Assembly (NCBI RefSeq): GCF_000828575.1
Contig: NZ_AP011952.1
Span: 1 to 64,000, forward strand
Direction: 5' to 3'
Length of the DNA: 64,000 nucleotides
From: Methanothermobacter sp. CaT2
Lineage (GTDB): Archaea; Methanobacteriota; Methanobacteria; Methanobacteriales; Methanothermobacteraceae
Shown here piece after piece: positions 55,415 to 63,798 of the stretch (position 1 is the first letter of the stretch; every line of letters starts with the position of its first letter). Under the pieces are notes generated by a model, which worked only from the letters and a program-made list of their open reading frames with translations, was not told the origin of the DNA and ran no database searches. Position numbers and translations under genes: made by a program.

Positions 55415-55891
55415 TTAGCCAAATGTTGAGGCTATCCAGTCACCTGTGTAGTGTGTTATCACTATAATCAGGATTGCCACCATGAGATGCTCACCAAGCA
55501 CCCTCCAGAGGGGCGCATTCTGTGACCTTGCAATATGTACACTCAGGATACCCAGAAGTAGAAGGCCCCAGATGACTGACACTGCGATCGCAACTGTCAG
55601 GTCCAGTAAAAGAACAGGTAAGAGGAATGTGATGGCAAAGACGAATTTGCTCATGAAGGTTGCAATGGTGGACTCCCACACCTCAACTTCGCTGTGCCGG
55701 TTTTCGGACTCCTCGGCGATGTGTATGCCCATGGCATCAGAGAAGGCGTCGGCTATTGCTATTGTGAGCACACCTCCAATCACCGCAAGCCTTGAATGGG
55801 TACCTGAATGGAGTCCCACCATAAGGCCAAGGGTGGTTATTATGGCCGATGTAAGACCGAAGCTGAAGCCGGTCTTTAATGAGTGTCTCAT
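55415..55891 (-). CDS. VIT/CCC1-like membrane protein
   Basis: This 158-residue protein has about four or five hydrophobic segments. The N-terminal GFSFGLTSAIITTLGLMVGL and GGVLTIAIADAFSDAMGIHIAEE resemble the vacuolar iron/manganese transporter (VIT1/CCC1) family, including the small acidic segment after the second helix. It is shorter than the full family. The metal substrate is unknown. The radical SAM gene ends 14 bases upstream of its start, so the two may be cotranscribed. Confidence 0.7.
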   Translation of the reverse strand: MRHSLKTGFSFGLTSAIITTLGLMVGLHSGTHSRLAVIGGVLTIAIADAFSDAMGIHIAEESENRHSEVEVWESTIATFMSKFVFAITFLLPVLLLDLTVAIAVSVIWGLLLLGILSVHIARSQNAPLWRVLGEHLMVAILIIVITHYTGDWIASTFG

Positions 55892-55904
55892 AGTTATAAC
55901 TTTA

Positions 55905-57032
55905 TTATTTCATCATTATATCCAGCACGCCAGGTTTTGATTTCTTCTTCTGCCCTCCAAGGATTCCAGATTCAAGAAACTCCCTGTTGGCCCTCCTGTT
56001 GATTTCAGTGAAGATCATCCTGTAGGCCTGGCACTGATGGTCGACGCCATCTATCCTCCGCACTCCATTTTCGACTGTTATGGCATTGTATGGGCAGCCA
56101 CCGAGGCAGTATCTGTAGAATTCACAGTCACCGCATTCATCATCAACCATTTTTCTCCAGTCATAGAGGGACCGGAGGGCATCACTTTCATTGAGATCCT
56201 CCATGCTGGGCCTGTCAGATACGTTACCCATTATGTAATCCTTCATGCCAACGAAGCGATAACAGGGGTATATGTCCCCGTAGGGGTCAACTGCAAAGGT
56301 ATTCCCCACACAGTCCGCGTGTGTGCACACAACACCCCTGCGGAGGAACGCGCTCTTTGCAAAGTGGTCAATGTTCTGTATTTCGATTTCACCAAAGTGC
56401 TCAAGGTACCTCTCAAGGAGGTAGAGGAGGAGATCCCCGTACTCCTCTGCGGTTATGGCCCACTCCTCAGGGTCGGGGCTCTTGAGGGATGGGAGAGCCG
56501 GGTGGAGCTTCATGTTCATCTTATTCTCAAGGAAAAACTCGAATATATCCTCCTTTCTCCTTATGGAGTAGGAGGTGAATGTGCTTATGAAGCTCACCTT
56601 CAGACCGTGCCTCCTGGCTATCTCATAGCCCTTCATGGTTTTATCGAAGTAACCATCACCCCTCTGGTGATCATTTATTTCTCGGGGACCATCAAGGCTT
56701 GAGCCGATGGGTATGCTGTACTCTGCAAAGAGTTCTGCCAGTTCGTCGGTCATGAGCCATAGATTTGTCTGGATGGCAAATGCGGGCTTTAGAAAATCGA
56801 GTTCAGTGGATATCAGCTGCAGGGTTTTCCTGTAAAATTCGTAACCTGCAAGGAGAGGTTCTCCCCCATGGAAGGTGAAGGTGGCGGGTTCTTTTCTGAA
56901 ATCCCTCAGCCATGAAACCATTTCCCTCACTGTTTCAGTGTCCATCACCTTTGAGTCCCGGTCAACACCCCAGCAGTAGCTGCAGTCGGAGGGACAGTTC
57001 ATTGAGGGGATGATCATAACATGGAATGCCAT
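55905..57032 (-). CDS. SPASM-domain radical SAM enzyme, peptide-modifying type
   Basis: The 375-residue protein has the radical SAM motif C13-x3-C17-x2-C20 in PSMNCPSDCSYCW, a FHGGEPLL motif, and a C-terminal SPASM region with many cysteines (DPYGDIYPCYRFVG, CGDCEFYRYCLGGCP). It resembles anaerobic sulfatase-maturating enzymes and the methanogen peptide-modifying family that I recall as TIGR04083. AGGTGATGG overlaps the stop codon of an upstream 50-residue zinc-ribbon gene, showing translational coupling. Confidence 0.85.
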   Translation of the reverse strand: MAFHVMIIPSMNCPSDCSYCWGVDRDSKVMDTETVREMVSWLRDFRKEPATFTFHGGEPLLAGYEFYRKTLQLISTELDFLKPAFAIQTNLWLMTDELAELFAEYSIPIGSSLDGPREINDHQRGDGYFDKTMKGYEIARRHGLKVSFISTFTSYSIRRKEDIFEFFLENKMNMKLHPALPSLKSPDPEEWAITAEEYGDLLLYLLERYLEHFGEIEIQNIDHFAKSAFLRRGVVCTHADCVGNTFAVDPYGDIYPCYRFVGMKDYIMGNVSDRPSMEDLNESDALRSLYDWRKMVDDECGDCEFYRYCLGGCPYNAITVENGVRRIDGVDHQCQAYRMIFTEINRRANREFLESGILGGQKKKSKPGVLDIMMK

Positions 57033-57040
57033 TCCATCAC

Positions 57041-57193
57041 CTAATCAGCGGTTTCAAATACATGGCCACACTTTTCACAGACGATTTCCTTCAGGGACGT
57101 CCTTGACTTGTGCTCATCCATGAATTTTCTCTTAACAACCTTGTCCCTGCAGCCGCACACAGGGCACTCCTTCAGAAACTCTTCCATCTTCAT
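57041..57193 (-). CDS. 50-residue zinc-ribbon protein coupled to the radical SAM gene
   Basis: ATG 57193 is preceded by GAGGTC. The product has CPVCGC near residues 10-15 and CEKCGHVF near 39-46, a standard two-knuckle zinc ribbon with a charged middle. Its TAG is part of the AGGTGAT site of the radical SAM gene. It may be a simple zinc ribbon, a partner of the enzyme or, less likely, its peptide substrate. Confidence 0.75.
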   Translation of the reverse strand: MKMEEFLKECPVCGCRDKVVKRKFMDEHKSRTSLKEIVCEKCGHVFETAD

Positions 57194-57195
57194 GT

Positions 57196-57348
57196 TCAGA
57201 CCTCTATTATCTCTTCCACCACATATTTACCGCCACAGGGACACTCCTCTATTCTATCTCCAATGGGGTAGGGTGGTGTTTTACCTTCAACTTCAAGGGT
57301 TCTCTTAGCCCTGCAGAGGTCACAGTAAGCTTCGACTATCCACATCAT
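57196..57348 (-). CDS. 50-residue Cys-rich zinc-ribbon-like protein
   Basis: The gene reads ATG ATG TGG from 57348. The product has CDLCRAK near residues 9-15 and CPCGGKY near 36-42, again a four-Cys zinc ribbon, and an acidic C-terminus. It ends two bases before the next small gene begins. The upstream site is weak (GGTTAC). Together with the next gene and the radical SAM enzyme it forms a compact minus-strand unit. Confidence 0.7.
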   Translation of the reverse strand: MMWIVEAYCDLCRAKRTLEVEGKTPPYPIGDRIEECPCGGKYVVEEIIEV

Positions 57349-57399
57349 GTAACCTAGATATATATGGTCTGATATATAAGTTGTAAGGGGGTTGTTTTT

Positions 57400-57954
57400 T
57401 TGACTGAGAGTCCAGATTATGAGGTTGAACTGGAAGACGGTGACTTTGAGATAAGGTGCTATCCCGGGTACATACTGGCACAGGTGGATGTTGAGGGGAA
57501 CTTCAGGGATGCGATGCTTAGGGGATTTTCCATCCTTGCAGACTACATATTCGGGAATAACAGGCGCAGGGAGGAGATTCCAATGACATCCCCAGTAACT
57601 GGAGTCAGGCTGGGGGAGAAGATACCAATGGCAGCACCGGTTACAGAGGAGAAACTTGATTATGAGGGAGTTTACAGGATATCTTTTACCATGCCACCAT
57701 CATACACCCTTGAAACACTTCCAGAGCCCGGTGACACACGTATAAGGTTCAGGGTTGAGAAGAATCAGAGATTTGCGGTCTATAAATTTTCAGGAAGGGT
57801 AAATGAGAGCATGGTGGAGGAAAGAACTGGTGAATTCAGGGAGTGGCTCAGAAAAAATTCCATAAAACCCAGATCCAGCTTCATAATTGCCCAGTACAAC
57901 CATCCTGCAGTTCCTGGTTTCCTGCGAAGGAATGAGATCCTTGTGAAGATATGA
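57400..57954 (+). CDS. SOUL family heme-binding protein
   Basis: The 184-residue protein matches the SOUL/HBP family. Typical elements are YEVELEDGDFEIRCYPGYIL at the start, IPMTSPVTG and IPMAAPVTEE in the middle, and the C-terminal YNHPAVPGFLRRNEILVKI. TTG 57400 is the start with AAGGGGG 8-10 bases upstream. SOUL proteins bind heme or other hydrophobic ligands. Its stop overlaps the first in-frame codons of the SagB-like gene. Confidence 0.88.
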   Translation: MTESPDYEVELEDGDFEIRCYPGYILAQVDVEGNFRDAMLRGFSILADYIFGNNRRREEIPMTSPVTGVRLGEKIPMAAPVTEEKLDYEGVYRISFTMPPSYTLETLPEPGDTRIRFRVEKNQRFAVYKFSGRVNESMVEERTGEFREWLRKNSIKPRSSFIIAQYNHPAVPGFLRRNEILVKI

Positions 57955-57968
57955 ATGGGGGGATTCTG

Positions 57969-58712
57969 ATGAATGAGATTGAAAGGAACCGTTACTTCCT
58001 GAAGGACAGTATAAGGAAGAGGATAGATTTTTCAAAAACACCCCAGAGCATGGGTGTGGCTGCACCACCATTCGAGAAGCCATGGCCAGATGATGCTGAA
58101 ATGGTTGACCTCCCGGTACTTGACTGGGCTGAAATGGTGGATGCGAATATTGTAAGCTGCATAAGAAACCGTGAGAGCCGCAGGAGTTACGCTGAAAGGC
58201 CCCTTAAACTTGAGGAACTTTCTTTTCTTCTCTGGGCCACCCAGGGTATAAGGATGGTTGCGGGTCACAGCGCCTTTCGCACAGTCCCATCAGCCGGCTG
58301 CAGGCACACCTTTGAAACTTACCTTGCGGTATTCAATGTGGAGGGCCTCGAGGAGGGCCTCTACAGGTACATACCATCGGTGCACCGGTTGCTGGTTGAG
58401 TACCTTGACGATAACCTCTCCCAGAGGATAGTGGAGGCATCCTTCCACCAGCGCTTCACAGGAGAATCCGCTGTGACATTCATCTGGACCACGATACCAT
58501 ACAGGATGGAGTGGAGGTATGGTCTTGCAGCCCACAGGGTGATCCTCATTGACGCAGGACATGTCTGCCAGAACCTCTACCTTGCCTGTGAGGCCATAGG
58601 TGCGGGTACATGTGCGGTCGCAGCCTATGACCAGGAGTACCTTGATGAGGTGCTGGGGGTTGATGGTGTGGATGAATTCACCATTTACATGGCGCCGGTT
58701 GGAAAGGTTTAA
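57969..58712 (+). CDS. SagB/ThcOx-type nitroreductase-family dehydrogenase
   Basis: The 247-residue FMN protein has RNRESRRSYAERPLKLEELS, LLWATQGIR and RTVPSAGCRHTFETYLAV, the signature of SagB-like enzymes; the C-terminus has AGHVCQNLYLACEAIGAGTC. ATG 57969 is chosen because GGGGGGA (57957-57963) precedes it. Bacterial SagB oxidises azolines in peptide natural products; in methanogens free-standing members are common and of unknown substrate. It is probably cotranscribed with SOUL. Confidence 0.87.
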   Translation: MNEIERNRYFLKDSIRKRIDFSKTPQSMGVAAPPFEKPWPDDAEMVDLPVLDWAEMVDANIVSCIRNRESRRSYAERPLKLEELSFLLWATQGIRMVAGHSAFRTVPSAGCRHTFETYLAVFNVEGLEEGLYRYIPSVHRLLVEYLDDNLSQRIVEASFHQRFTGESAVTFIWTTIPYRMEWRYGLAAHRVILIDAGHVCQNLYLACEAIGAGTCAVAAYDQEYLDEVLGVDGVDEFTIYMAPVGKV

Positions 58713-58765
58713 GAAAAAAATTGAAGTGTGGTGTTACCTTCACCTTATGAGGAGCCACTAAAAAA

Positions 58766-59782
58766 TTAGATTTTCACGGATGATGGTAGCTGCATTTTTT
58801 TACTGGATGTGTGGGTCCTTGTAATCCCTGAGTACATTCTGAGGAGGTCCCTGTAACCTATTATTCCATTTTTAAACCGTATATAATTCGGTGCCCTCAG
58901 ATACCTTCTCATGTAATTGTTGACATCGGCTGCAAGTTTCCGGTATTCGGTCCTTGAGAGGTAACCATGGAATGTGCTCTTAACACCAGGATTTGAGGGT
59001 CCCCTTACCTTCAGGTATCTTATGGGTCCGTTCATGTAGTCTGTTACCATGAGAAGGAATGTCTCTGGTCTGTAACCATTGTAGGTCCTTTTGAGTTTTC
59101 TGCCGTTTTTCAGGTCAGTGTGTATTCCATTAGCCACACGGGCCATAACTGCAGGGTCAATGCTGTGGTAGGCTATGAGTTTGCTGTTGTAGAATCTCCC
59201 CTTCTTCTGAGTTATCCCGGGGGTTTCATTCAGGATTCTCATGATTTCCGATGCTATGAACCGGCACTTCTCCTCCCAGGAGGCACCTGGACAGTCAATG
59301 TTCGGCTGTATGATTCTTACACCTGCGGAGGTGAGGAACCTGTAGGGGTACCTGATACCTGCAAAGTACCTGGTGGAGAAGTTATCGTCCCATGCCCTCC
59401 TCAGCATGTAGGTATTTTTGAGGTTGAGTTTCCCGGTGTTTACAAATATCACACCCTTGGATGTGGTTGCTGCAAGTTTAGCGACTTCTCTCATTGCCCC
59501 AGGGCAGGAGGCTGCAAGGTAAATCGCTACTCCCCCCTGAGGAGTGCAGCTTATTGCACGGCCACCCTCACCAGGTTTCGGGGCTTTGGGGTCCACTGTA
59601 ACATTGTGTTCACTTTCGTTTTCAATACAGCTCTTGATGAGGTTGAGGTTTTCAATGTCAGAGGAGCTGTTGCCTGTTATGCAGTCTGAGGTGAGGAATA
59701 TATTAACTGCCGCAGCATCACTGATATTCACTGAAAAAAGGACAAGGGCTGTCATGAACAGTATAATTCCCTTTAATTGCAA
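58766..59782 (-). CDS. Secreted protein with pseudomurein-binding repeats
   Basis: The 338-residue protein starts at TTG 59782 behind GGTGAT. It has a signal peptide, an unassigned alpha/beta N-terminal domain with four cysteines (to about residue 190), and two C-terminal pseudomurein-binding repeats: one around NGIHTDLKNGRKLKRTYNGY and one around VNNYMRRYLRAPNYIRFKNG. Pseudomurein is specific to Methanobacteriales and Methanopyrus, which supports the taxonomic call. The N-terminal domain could be an enzyme acting on the wall, but no catalytic motif is clear. Confidence 0.75.
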   Translation of the reverse strand: MQLKGIILFMTALVLFSVNISDAAAVNIFLTSDCITGNSSSDIENLNLIKSCIENESEHNVTVDPKAPKPGEGGRAISCTPQGGVAIYLAASCPGAMREVAKLAATTSKGVIFVNTGKLNLKNTYMLRRAWDDNFSTRYFAGIRYPYRFLTSAGVRIIQPNIDCPGASWEEKCRFIASEIMRILNETPGITQKKGRFYNSKLIAYHSIDPAVMARVANGIHTDLKNGRKLKRTYNGYRPETFLLMVTDYMNGPIRYLKVRGPSNPGVKSTFHGYLSRTEYRKLAADVNNYMRRYLRAPNYIRFKNGIIGYRDLLRMYSGITRTHTSSKKMQLPSSVKI

Positions 59783-59833
59783 ACTATCACCTTTATAACC
59801 TCTCTTCGTGGTCCTTTAAGTAATTTTTCAGGA

Positions 59834-59842
59834 AGATTTATA
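59834..59842 (+). promoter_or_regulatory. TATA box for the small zinc-ribbon gene
   Basis: TTTATATAA lies 67 bases upstream of TTG 59901 and predicts initiation near 59865. On the other strand the TTG start of the pseudomurein-binding protein is 52 bases away, so the promoters are divergent. Confidence 0.5.
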
Positions 59843-59900
59843 TAAGATGAGGTTCTACATATTCCCCGAATTTTTTCTTATAATCCTTTATGGTGATAAT

Positions 59901-60077
59901 TTGGTTCCTGAGATAAAACAGAAGTGTTTGATCTGTGGCGAGCAGTGGATTGATGGAAAAGATACCTGTCCATACTGCGGAGGCAAAAATAAGACTGCAA
60001 GTATAGATTCCGAGAATGATCTTGCTCTGCTGAGATCACTTAACAGCATCCTGAAAAAGGAGAAGGTTTCAGAGTAA
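59901..60077 (+). CDS. Small zinc-ribbon protein
   Basis: TTG 59901 follows GGTGAT (59892-59897). The 58-residue product has CLICGEQW and CPYCGGKN, a four-Cys zinc ribbon, followed by a helical charged tail (LALLRSLNSILKKEK). A longer in-frame reading from 59847 lacks a ribosome-binding site. Function unknown; it resembles the other mini zinc ribbons of this window only in the Cys pattern. Confidence 0.7.
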   Translation: MVPEIKQKCLICGEQWIDGKDTCPYCGGKNKTASIDSENDLALLRSLNSILKKEKVSE

Positions 60078-60130
60078 ACTTCTCAAACCTTTTTATTTGT
60101 ATATCTGAAAAAGAAAATCAGATAACCCAT

Positions 60131-60231
60131 ATCATGTACTGTTTTATGTTTTCCCGTACTGCTGATGCTCTGAAGCCTATCTTATGTACTGTTTCACGTT
60201 TTCTCGTACTATTGCAGACGCTCCGAAGCCC
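60131..60231 (-). repeat. Tandem duplication of the 3' end of the HisG-like gene
   Basis: The final 51 bases of the gene (about 60182-60231) are followed by a second, diverged copy (about 60131-60180). Read on the minus strand, the gene ends [17 protein letters not shown] and the copy encodes [14 protein letters not shown] in another frame after the stop codon. The two copies differ at several positions, so the duplication is not very recent. Confidence 0.82.
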
Positions 60232-61163
60232 TTTATCTCTTCAAGCATTTCAGGGAATCTCCTTTTATCTATGAGGACGTTGATCTGTGAAAATTCCCCG
60301 CCTGGAACGACGGTCGGCTCATCTGAGCAGTACTCCATCTTCATGAGGAACTCAACCACATCCTCTGCCCTGTGGTTTGCTATGTTGAACTTAACATCAA
60401 AGTAGTTCCTGGCCTTGGTGGCGCCGTAGAGCTGTTTGAATATCATCTCAGCCTTTTCAAGTTTTTCACCGGTGCATGATGGTCCAGCATAGAGCCCGGC
60501 GCTTGATTCCATTATGGTATCAATTATCTTGAGGCCCGCCTTTCTAAGACTGCTTCCTGTCTGGGTGTTGTCCACTATGAGGTCTGCGCCCTTGGCGATG
60601 TAAACCTCGGTTGCACCATCAGAGTTTATTATCTGGACCATCTCATTGTCACCATCCCTGAGGCCCCTTATCTGCACCACTGGTCTTGAGTCACCGAAGA
60701 GTTCCCTGTAGCCAGGATTATTCATGAAAAAGTCCCTTGTGAGGTTGGGATACTCTGTGAAGCAGAGTATGGGAGTGTTCCTATCAGCATTTTTCAGGAA
60801 GAAGTCCTCCAGTGAGGTGTAGGGTTCCTCTCTGGGAAGTGCCACTATAAGCCTTGTCTGACCGTAATCAAGATCCCCTATCTTTTTTATGGACTCATCG
60901 CCACTGTTTATGGATTCCTCACGCACCCAGTCCTCGCCGATTATTGCAATATCAAGCATTTCACGGTTGAGCTCCACCGGGGCACTCTGGGGCCTTGTGA
61001 GGTAAGCCTTTATTTCAGGATCGTTGGTGATCTCTATTTCGTTTTCTTCACGCCCGGGCTCGTAGCCCTTAACCTCATAACCGGCGTCCTTGAAGAGCCT
61101 GTAGGTGTTTCCACGGTTAACATTGTTTAAACTACCCTTGGGTAATCCCAGAACTATCTTCAT
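60177..61163 (-). CDS. ATP phosphoribosyltransferase-like (HisG-like) protein
   Basis: The 328-residue protein starts at ATG 61163 behind AGGTGA. It has the HisG elements [12 protein letters not shown] at the N-terminus, [11 protein letters not shown], and the phosphoribosyl site [20 protein letters not shown] near residue 188, followed by a C-terminal regulatory-like domain. It is divergent from classical HisG and stands alone without other his genes, so it may be a second, non-canonical member. Confidence 0.75.
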   Translation of the reverse strand: MKIVLGLPKGSLNNVNRGNTYRLFKDAGYEVKGYEPGREENEIEITNDPEIKAYLTRPQSAPVELNREMLDIAIIGEDWVREESINSGDESIKKIGDLDYGQTRLIVALPREEPYTSLEDFFLKNADRNTPILCFTEYPNLTRDFFMNNPGYRELFGDSRPVVQIRGLRDGDNEMVQIINSDGATEVYIAKGADLIVDNTQTGSSLRKAGLKIIDTIMESSAGLYAGPSCTGEKLEKAEMIFKQLYGATKARNYFDVKFNIANHRAEDVVEFLMKMEYCSDEPTVVPGGEFSQINVLIDKRRFPEMLEEIKGFGASAIVRENVKQYIR

Positions 61164-61255
61164 AGTTTCACCTGTAATCATCTGATGATCTTAACTTTTG
61201 CAAATCTTTAATTTCCAGTCAAATTTTAATTTCCAGTCAAATTAAAGTGATTTTC

Positions 61256-61765
61256 TTACCATTTCTCAGTATGTATCCTTTCAGGGTCAAAAAGGTCCCT
61301 TGTCCCGGGGTCCTCTGCAGGGTAACCTATGGGTATCACTGAGAATGGTGTAACATGGTCTGGAATCTGGAACAGCCTCCTTATACCCTCAACACGGTCT
61401 TCAAGGGGGTATACACCTGTCCAGACCGCACCAAGACCAAGGGAGTGGGCTGCAAGCAGTATATTCTGTGACGCAATGGAGCAGTCCTGCACCCAGAATC
61501 CCGGGAATTTTTCAAGGCTGGTGTCACAGCATACTATGATTGCAAGGGGGGCATCCTTTACCATGGCACCGTAGGGATGCACCTCTGGTATCTTCTCAAG
61601 CATATCCCTGTTTTTCACCACTATGAAGTGCCAGGGTCTCTGGTCAACCGCTGATGGTCCGCACATGGCCGCCTCCAGTATCTTATGGAGTATTTCATCT
61701 GGCACGTCTCTCTTGGTGTATTTCCTTATGCTTCGTCTTGTTTTAATTGCTTCGAGGACTTCCAT
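61256..61765 (-). CDS. Nitroreductase family FMN protein
   Basis: The 169-residue protein has EAIKTRRSIRKYTKRDVPDE at the N-terminus (FMN phosphate contacts) and AMCGPSAVDQRPWHFIVV, both diagnostic, and the C-terminal GLGAVWTGVYP. ATG 61765 is preceded by GGGTGAGGA. A homologue from M. thermautotrophicus has a solved structure as far as I recall. Substrate unknown; such enzymes reduce flavins or quinones with NAD(P)H. Confidence 0.9.
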   Translation of the reverse strand: MEVLEAIKTRRSIRKYTKRDVPDEILHKILEAAMCGPSAVDQRPWHFIVVKNRDMLEKIPEVHPYGAMVKDAPLAIIVCCDTSLEKFPGFWVQDCSIASQNILLAAHSLGLGAVWTGVYPLEDRVEGIRRLFQIPDHVTPFSVIPIGYPAEDPGTRDLFDPERIHTEKW

Positions 61766-61852
61766 TTTCCTCACCCTAAAACCTATATGGATGGTGACCT
61801 TTATATGTTGGAAGGTTCATAATAGTTCTATAGAATACGAACGAGTGATAAC

Positions 61853-62077
61853 ATGAGGGTTGAAGATTTAAAAAAGCCATGCCCTGAGTGCGGTGAAGTG
61901 GATAAGGACGTCTCAACGGTTAAATACCCCCAGAATAAGGAAAAACTGAAAGAGGCAGGCATACCTGAGGACCAGGAGATAGTCGGGGCCATAAAGTGCA
62001 GTAAATGTGGATATGTATTTGAGTACTGTGAAGGAGGAAAGTGCAGCATAGAGGTCAAGAGGGTTTCCATTGATTAG
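61853..62077 (+). CDS. Zinc-ribbon protein
   Basis: The 74-residue protein has CPECGEVD near residue 10 and CSKCGYVFEYCEGGKC near 49-64, six cysteines in all. GAGTGATAAC precedes the ATG. Its TAG lies inside the first copy of a 50-bp tandem repeat. Function unknown. Confidence 0.75.
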   Translation: MRVEDLKKPCPECGEVDKDVSTVKYPQNKEKLKEAGIPEDQEIVGAIKCSKCGYVFEYCEGGKCSIEVKRVSID

Positions 62078-62173
62078 GAGATTTCAATCGGTGGATGTTT
62101 AAGAGACCTTCAGATTCATTGCCTTAGGAGATTTCAATCGGTGGATGTTTAAGAAGCCTTCAGATTCAGTTCC
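62074..62173. repeat. 50-bp tandem duplication across a convergent gene end
   Basis: TTAGGAGATTTCAATCGGTG and the following 30 bases occur at 62074-62123 and 62124-62173, with a few differences near the end. The first copy includes the stop codon of the zinc-ribbon gene and the second includes the stop codon of the Nudix gene. The duplicated unit therefore spaces two convergent genes. Confidence 0.92.
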
Positions 62174-62621
62174 TTCTTATGAATCCAAGAATATCCCTGA
62201 AACCTGACCTTTCACTTTTTCTTTCTACCTTTATGTCCTTCACAAAGTCGGCGAGCCAGTCTGCAAGTCTGTATTTCGAAAGACCAGCCGGTTCAACCCA
62301 TGCAAAGCCCTCATGTTCGTGGCTCAGCTTCACATTACCCGAGGCTTTGCACCTGATTATGATATGAACAGCGTTTATTATCGGGAACTTCTGTTCAACA
62401 ACCCCCATAACATCACCGGGGGTTATTTCAAGGCCGGTTTCCTCCCTGACCTCCCTCTTGAGGGCCTCATCAAGGGACTCGCCGGTACCCACCTTTCCAC
62501 CGGGAAGCTCCCAGGTGGATGGGTTGGTCTTTGAATTTTCAGATCTTTTGATTATGAGAACCCTTCCGTTATCATCCTCAATGAATGCCCTCACCGCCAG
62601 TATATAAACACTTCCCACCAT
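62166..62621 (-). CDS. Nudix hydrolase
   Basis: The 151-residue protein has a perfect Nudix box at residues 42-64 (G-x5-E-x7-REVREETGL). The N-terminus VYILAVRAFIEDDNGRVLII and the absence of other domains suggest a housecleaning hydrolase such as an ADP-ribose or nucleotide pyrophosphatase; the substrate cannot be told. It ends within the tandem repeat that separates it from the zinc-ribbon gene. Confidence 0.9.
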   Translation of the reverse strand: MVGSVYILAVRAFIEDDNGRVLIIKRSENSKTNPSTWELPGGKVGTGESLDEALKREVREETGLEITPGDVMGVVEQKFPIINAVHIIIRCKASGNVKLSHEHEGFAWVEPAGLSKYRLADWLADFVKDIKVERKSERSGFRDILGFIRRN

Positions 62622-62688
62622 AAAAATCCCTGTTTATGATTGGGGCTCTAAATATATAAACTGGATATCGATTGCAATGTTTGCGGGG

Positions 62689-63759
62689 CTACTTCCAGTC
62701 CCTGAACTCAATTGAGAAACGGGTCCCACCCTCTGATTCAACTTTGAGGTTACCATTTAACTGGTCAGTAAGGCTTCTTACAAGCTGCATACCCATACTG
62801 GATGTGCTCTGGAGGTCAAAGTTCTCTGGAAGACCCACCCCATCATCTTCAACCGCAAGAATGTAACTGCCATCCCCTTTTTTAAATGAAACCCTTATTT
62901 TGCCTTTCTTTCCCTCAGGGAACGCATGTTTGATCGCATTTGTGAAGAGCTCATTTACAATGAGTGCCAGGGGGACAACCGTGTTTATATCGAGTTCAGC
63001 CTCATCTATATCTGTCTCAAGGGCTATGCGGCCCGGATCCGATAGGAATGTCTGGTAGAGGTCCCTCACAAGTCCCCTCAGGTATTCACCGAAGTCCACC
63101 CTCCTGTGTTTACCTGAAGTGTAAAGCCGCTCATGAAGCATGGCCATTGCTCTGGCCTTTGACTGGGCCTCCCTGAAGAGCATGAGATCATCCCTATCCT
63201 TCACATACCTTGACTGGATATTGAGGATGCTTGAGATTATCATGAGGTTGTTCTTGACCCTGTGGTTTATCTCCCGTAGAAGCATCTCCTTCTCCTTGAG
63301 GGCTTTTTCCAGTTCCAGGTTCTTCTTTAGAAGTTCTCTTCTGGCTGCAGAGAGCTGGTTGTTTAGCCTTGTGAGTTCATCAAATAGTTCTTCTCTCACA
63401 TCCCCACCGGCAGATGGACCCATTTCTGGTGTTTCAGGCAGCTCAGTATCAACAAGGCGGTAGATTTTTATCATATCCTCCTTTCTGGCCGCACCAACAG
63501 CGTAGATCCTTTCATCAGCCATGAAACCTGAAAAGTGGTAGGTCTTAAGGTTCTTTAAATTCAGTTCCCAGTTATAGGCGGCCCCTTTATCATTGATTTC
63601 CTGGATGAAAAGGGAGGCCTTTGCCTGGCTACCTATGTCCATGAGATCAACGAAGGATTCCATGTTGAGGGGTATGTCGGAGCCATGGTCTATTATCTTC
63701 TCAATGGATCCATCCTTCCTCAGGATAAGGAAAACACCCTCAGGTCCATTATTATTCAT
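62689..63759 (-). CDS. Sensor histidine kinase (HisKA_2 / HWE-like)
   Basis: The 356-residue cytosolic kinase has an N-terminal PAS-like domain (1-115), a coiled coil (about 120-160), the phospho-acceptor His166 in [12 protein letters not shown], and a HATPase domain with N box [13 protein letters not shown]1 box EDDGVGLP and G2 SMGMQLV. It has no membrane segments, so it senses a soluble signal. The next upstream gene is a cobalamin-binding protein, a possible partner. Confidence 0.9.
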   Translation of the reverse strand: MNNNGPEGVFLILRKDGSIEKIIDHGSDIPLNMESFVDLMDIGSQAKASLFIQEINDKGAAYNWELNLKNLKTYHFSGFMADERIYAVGAARKEDMIKIYRLVDTELPETPEMGPSAGGDVREELFDELTRLNNQLSAARRELLKKNLELEKALKEKEMLLREINHRVKNNLMIISSILNIQSRYVKDRDDLMLFREAQSKARAMAMLHERLYTSGKHRRVDFGEYLRGLVRDLYQTFLSDPGRIALETDIDEAELDINTVVPLALIVNELFTNAIKHAFPEGKKGKIRVSFKKGDGSYILAVEDDGVGLPENFDLQSTSSMGMQLVRSLTDQLNGNLKVESEGGTRFSIEFRDWK

Positions 63760-63798
63760 TCTATAACCTTCAATAGCTTAAAGTCTAAACAGAATCTT

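Noticed and set aside
62074-62173. Possible CRISPR or terminator array
   Set aside because: The units are directly adjacent without spacers and contain gene stop codons, so it is a simple tandem duplication.
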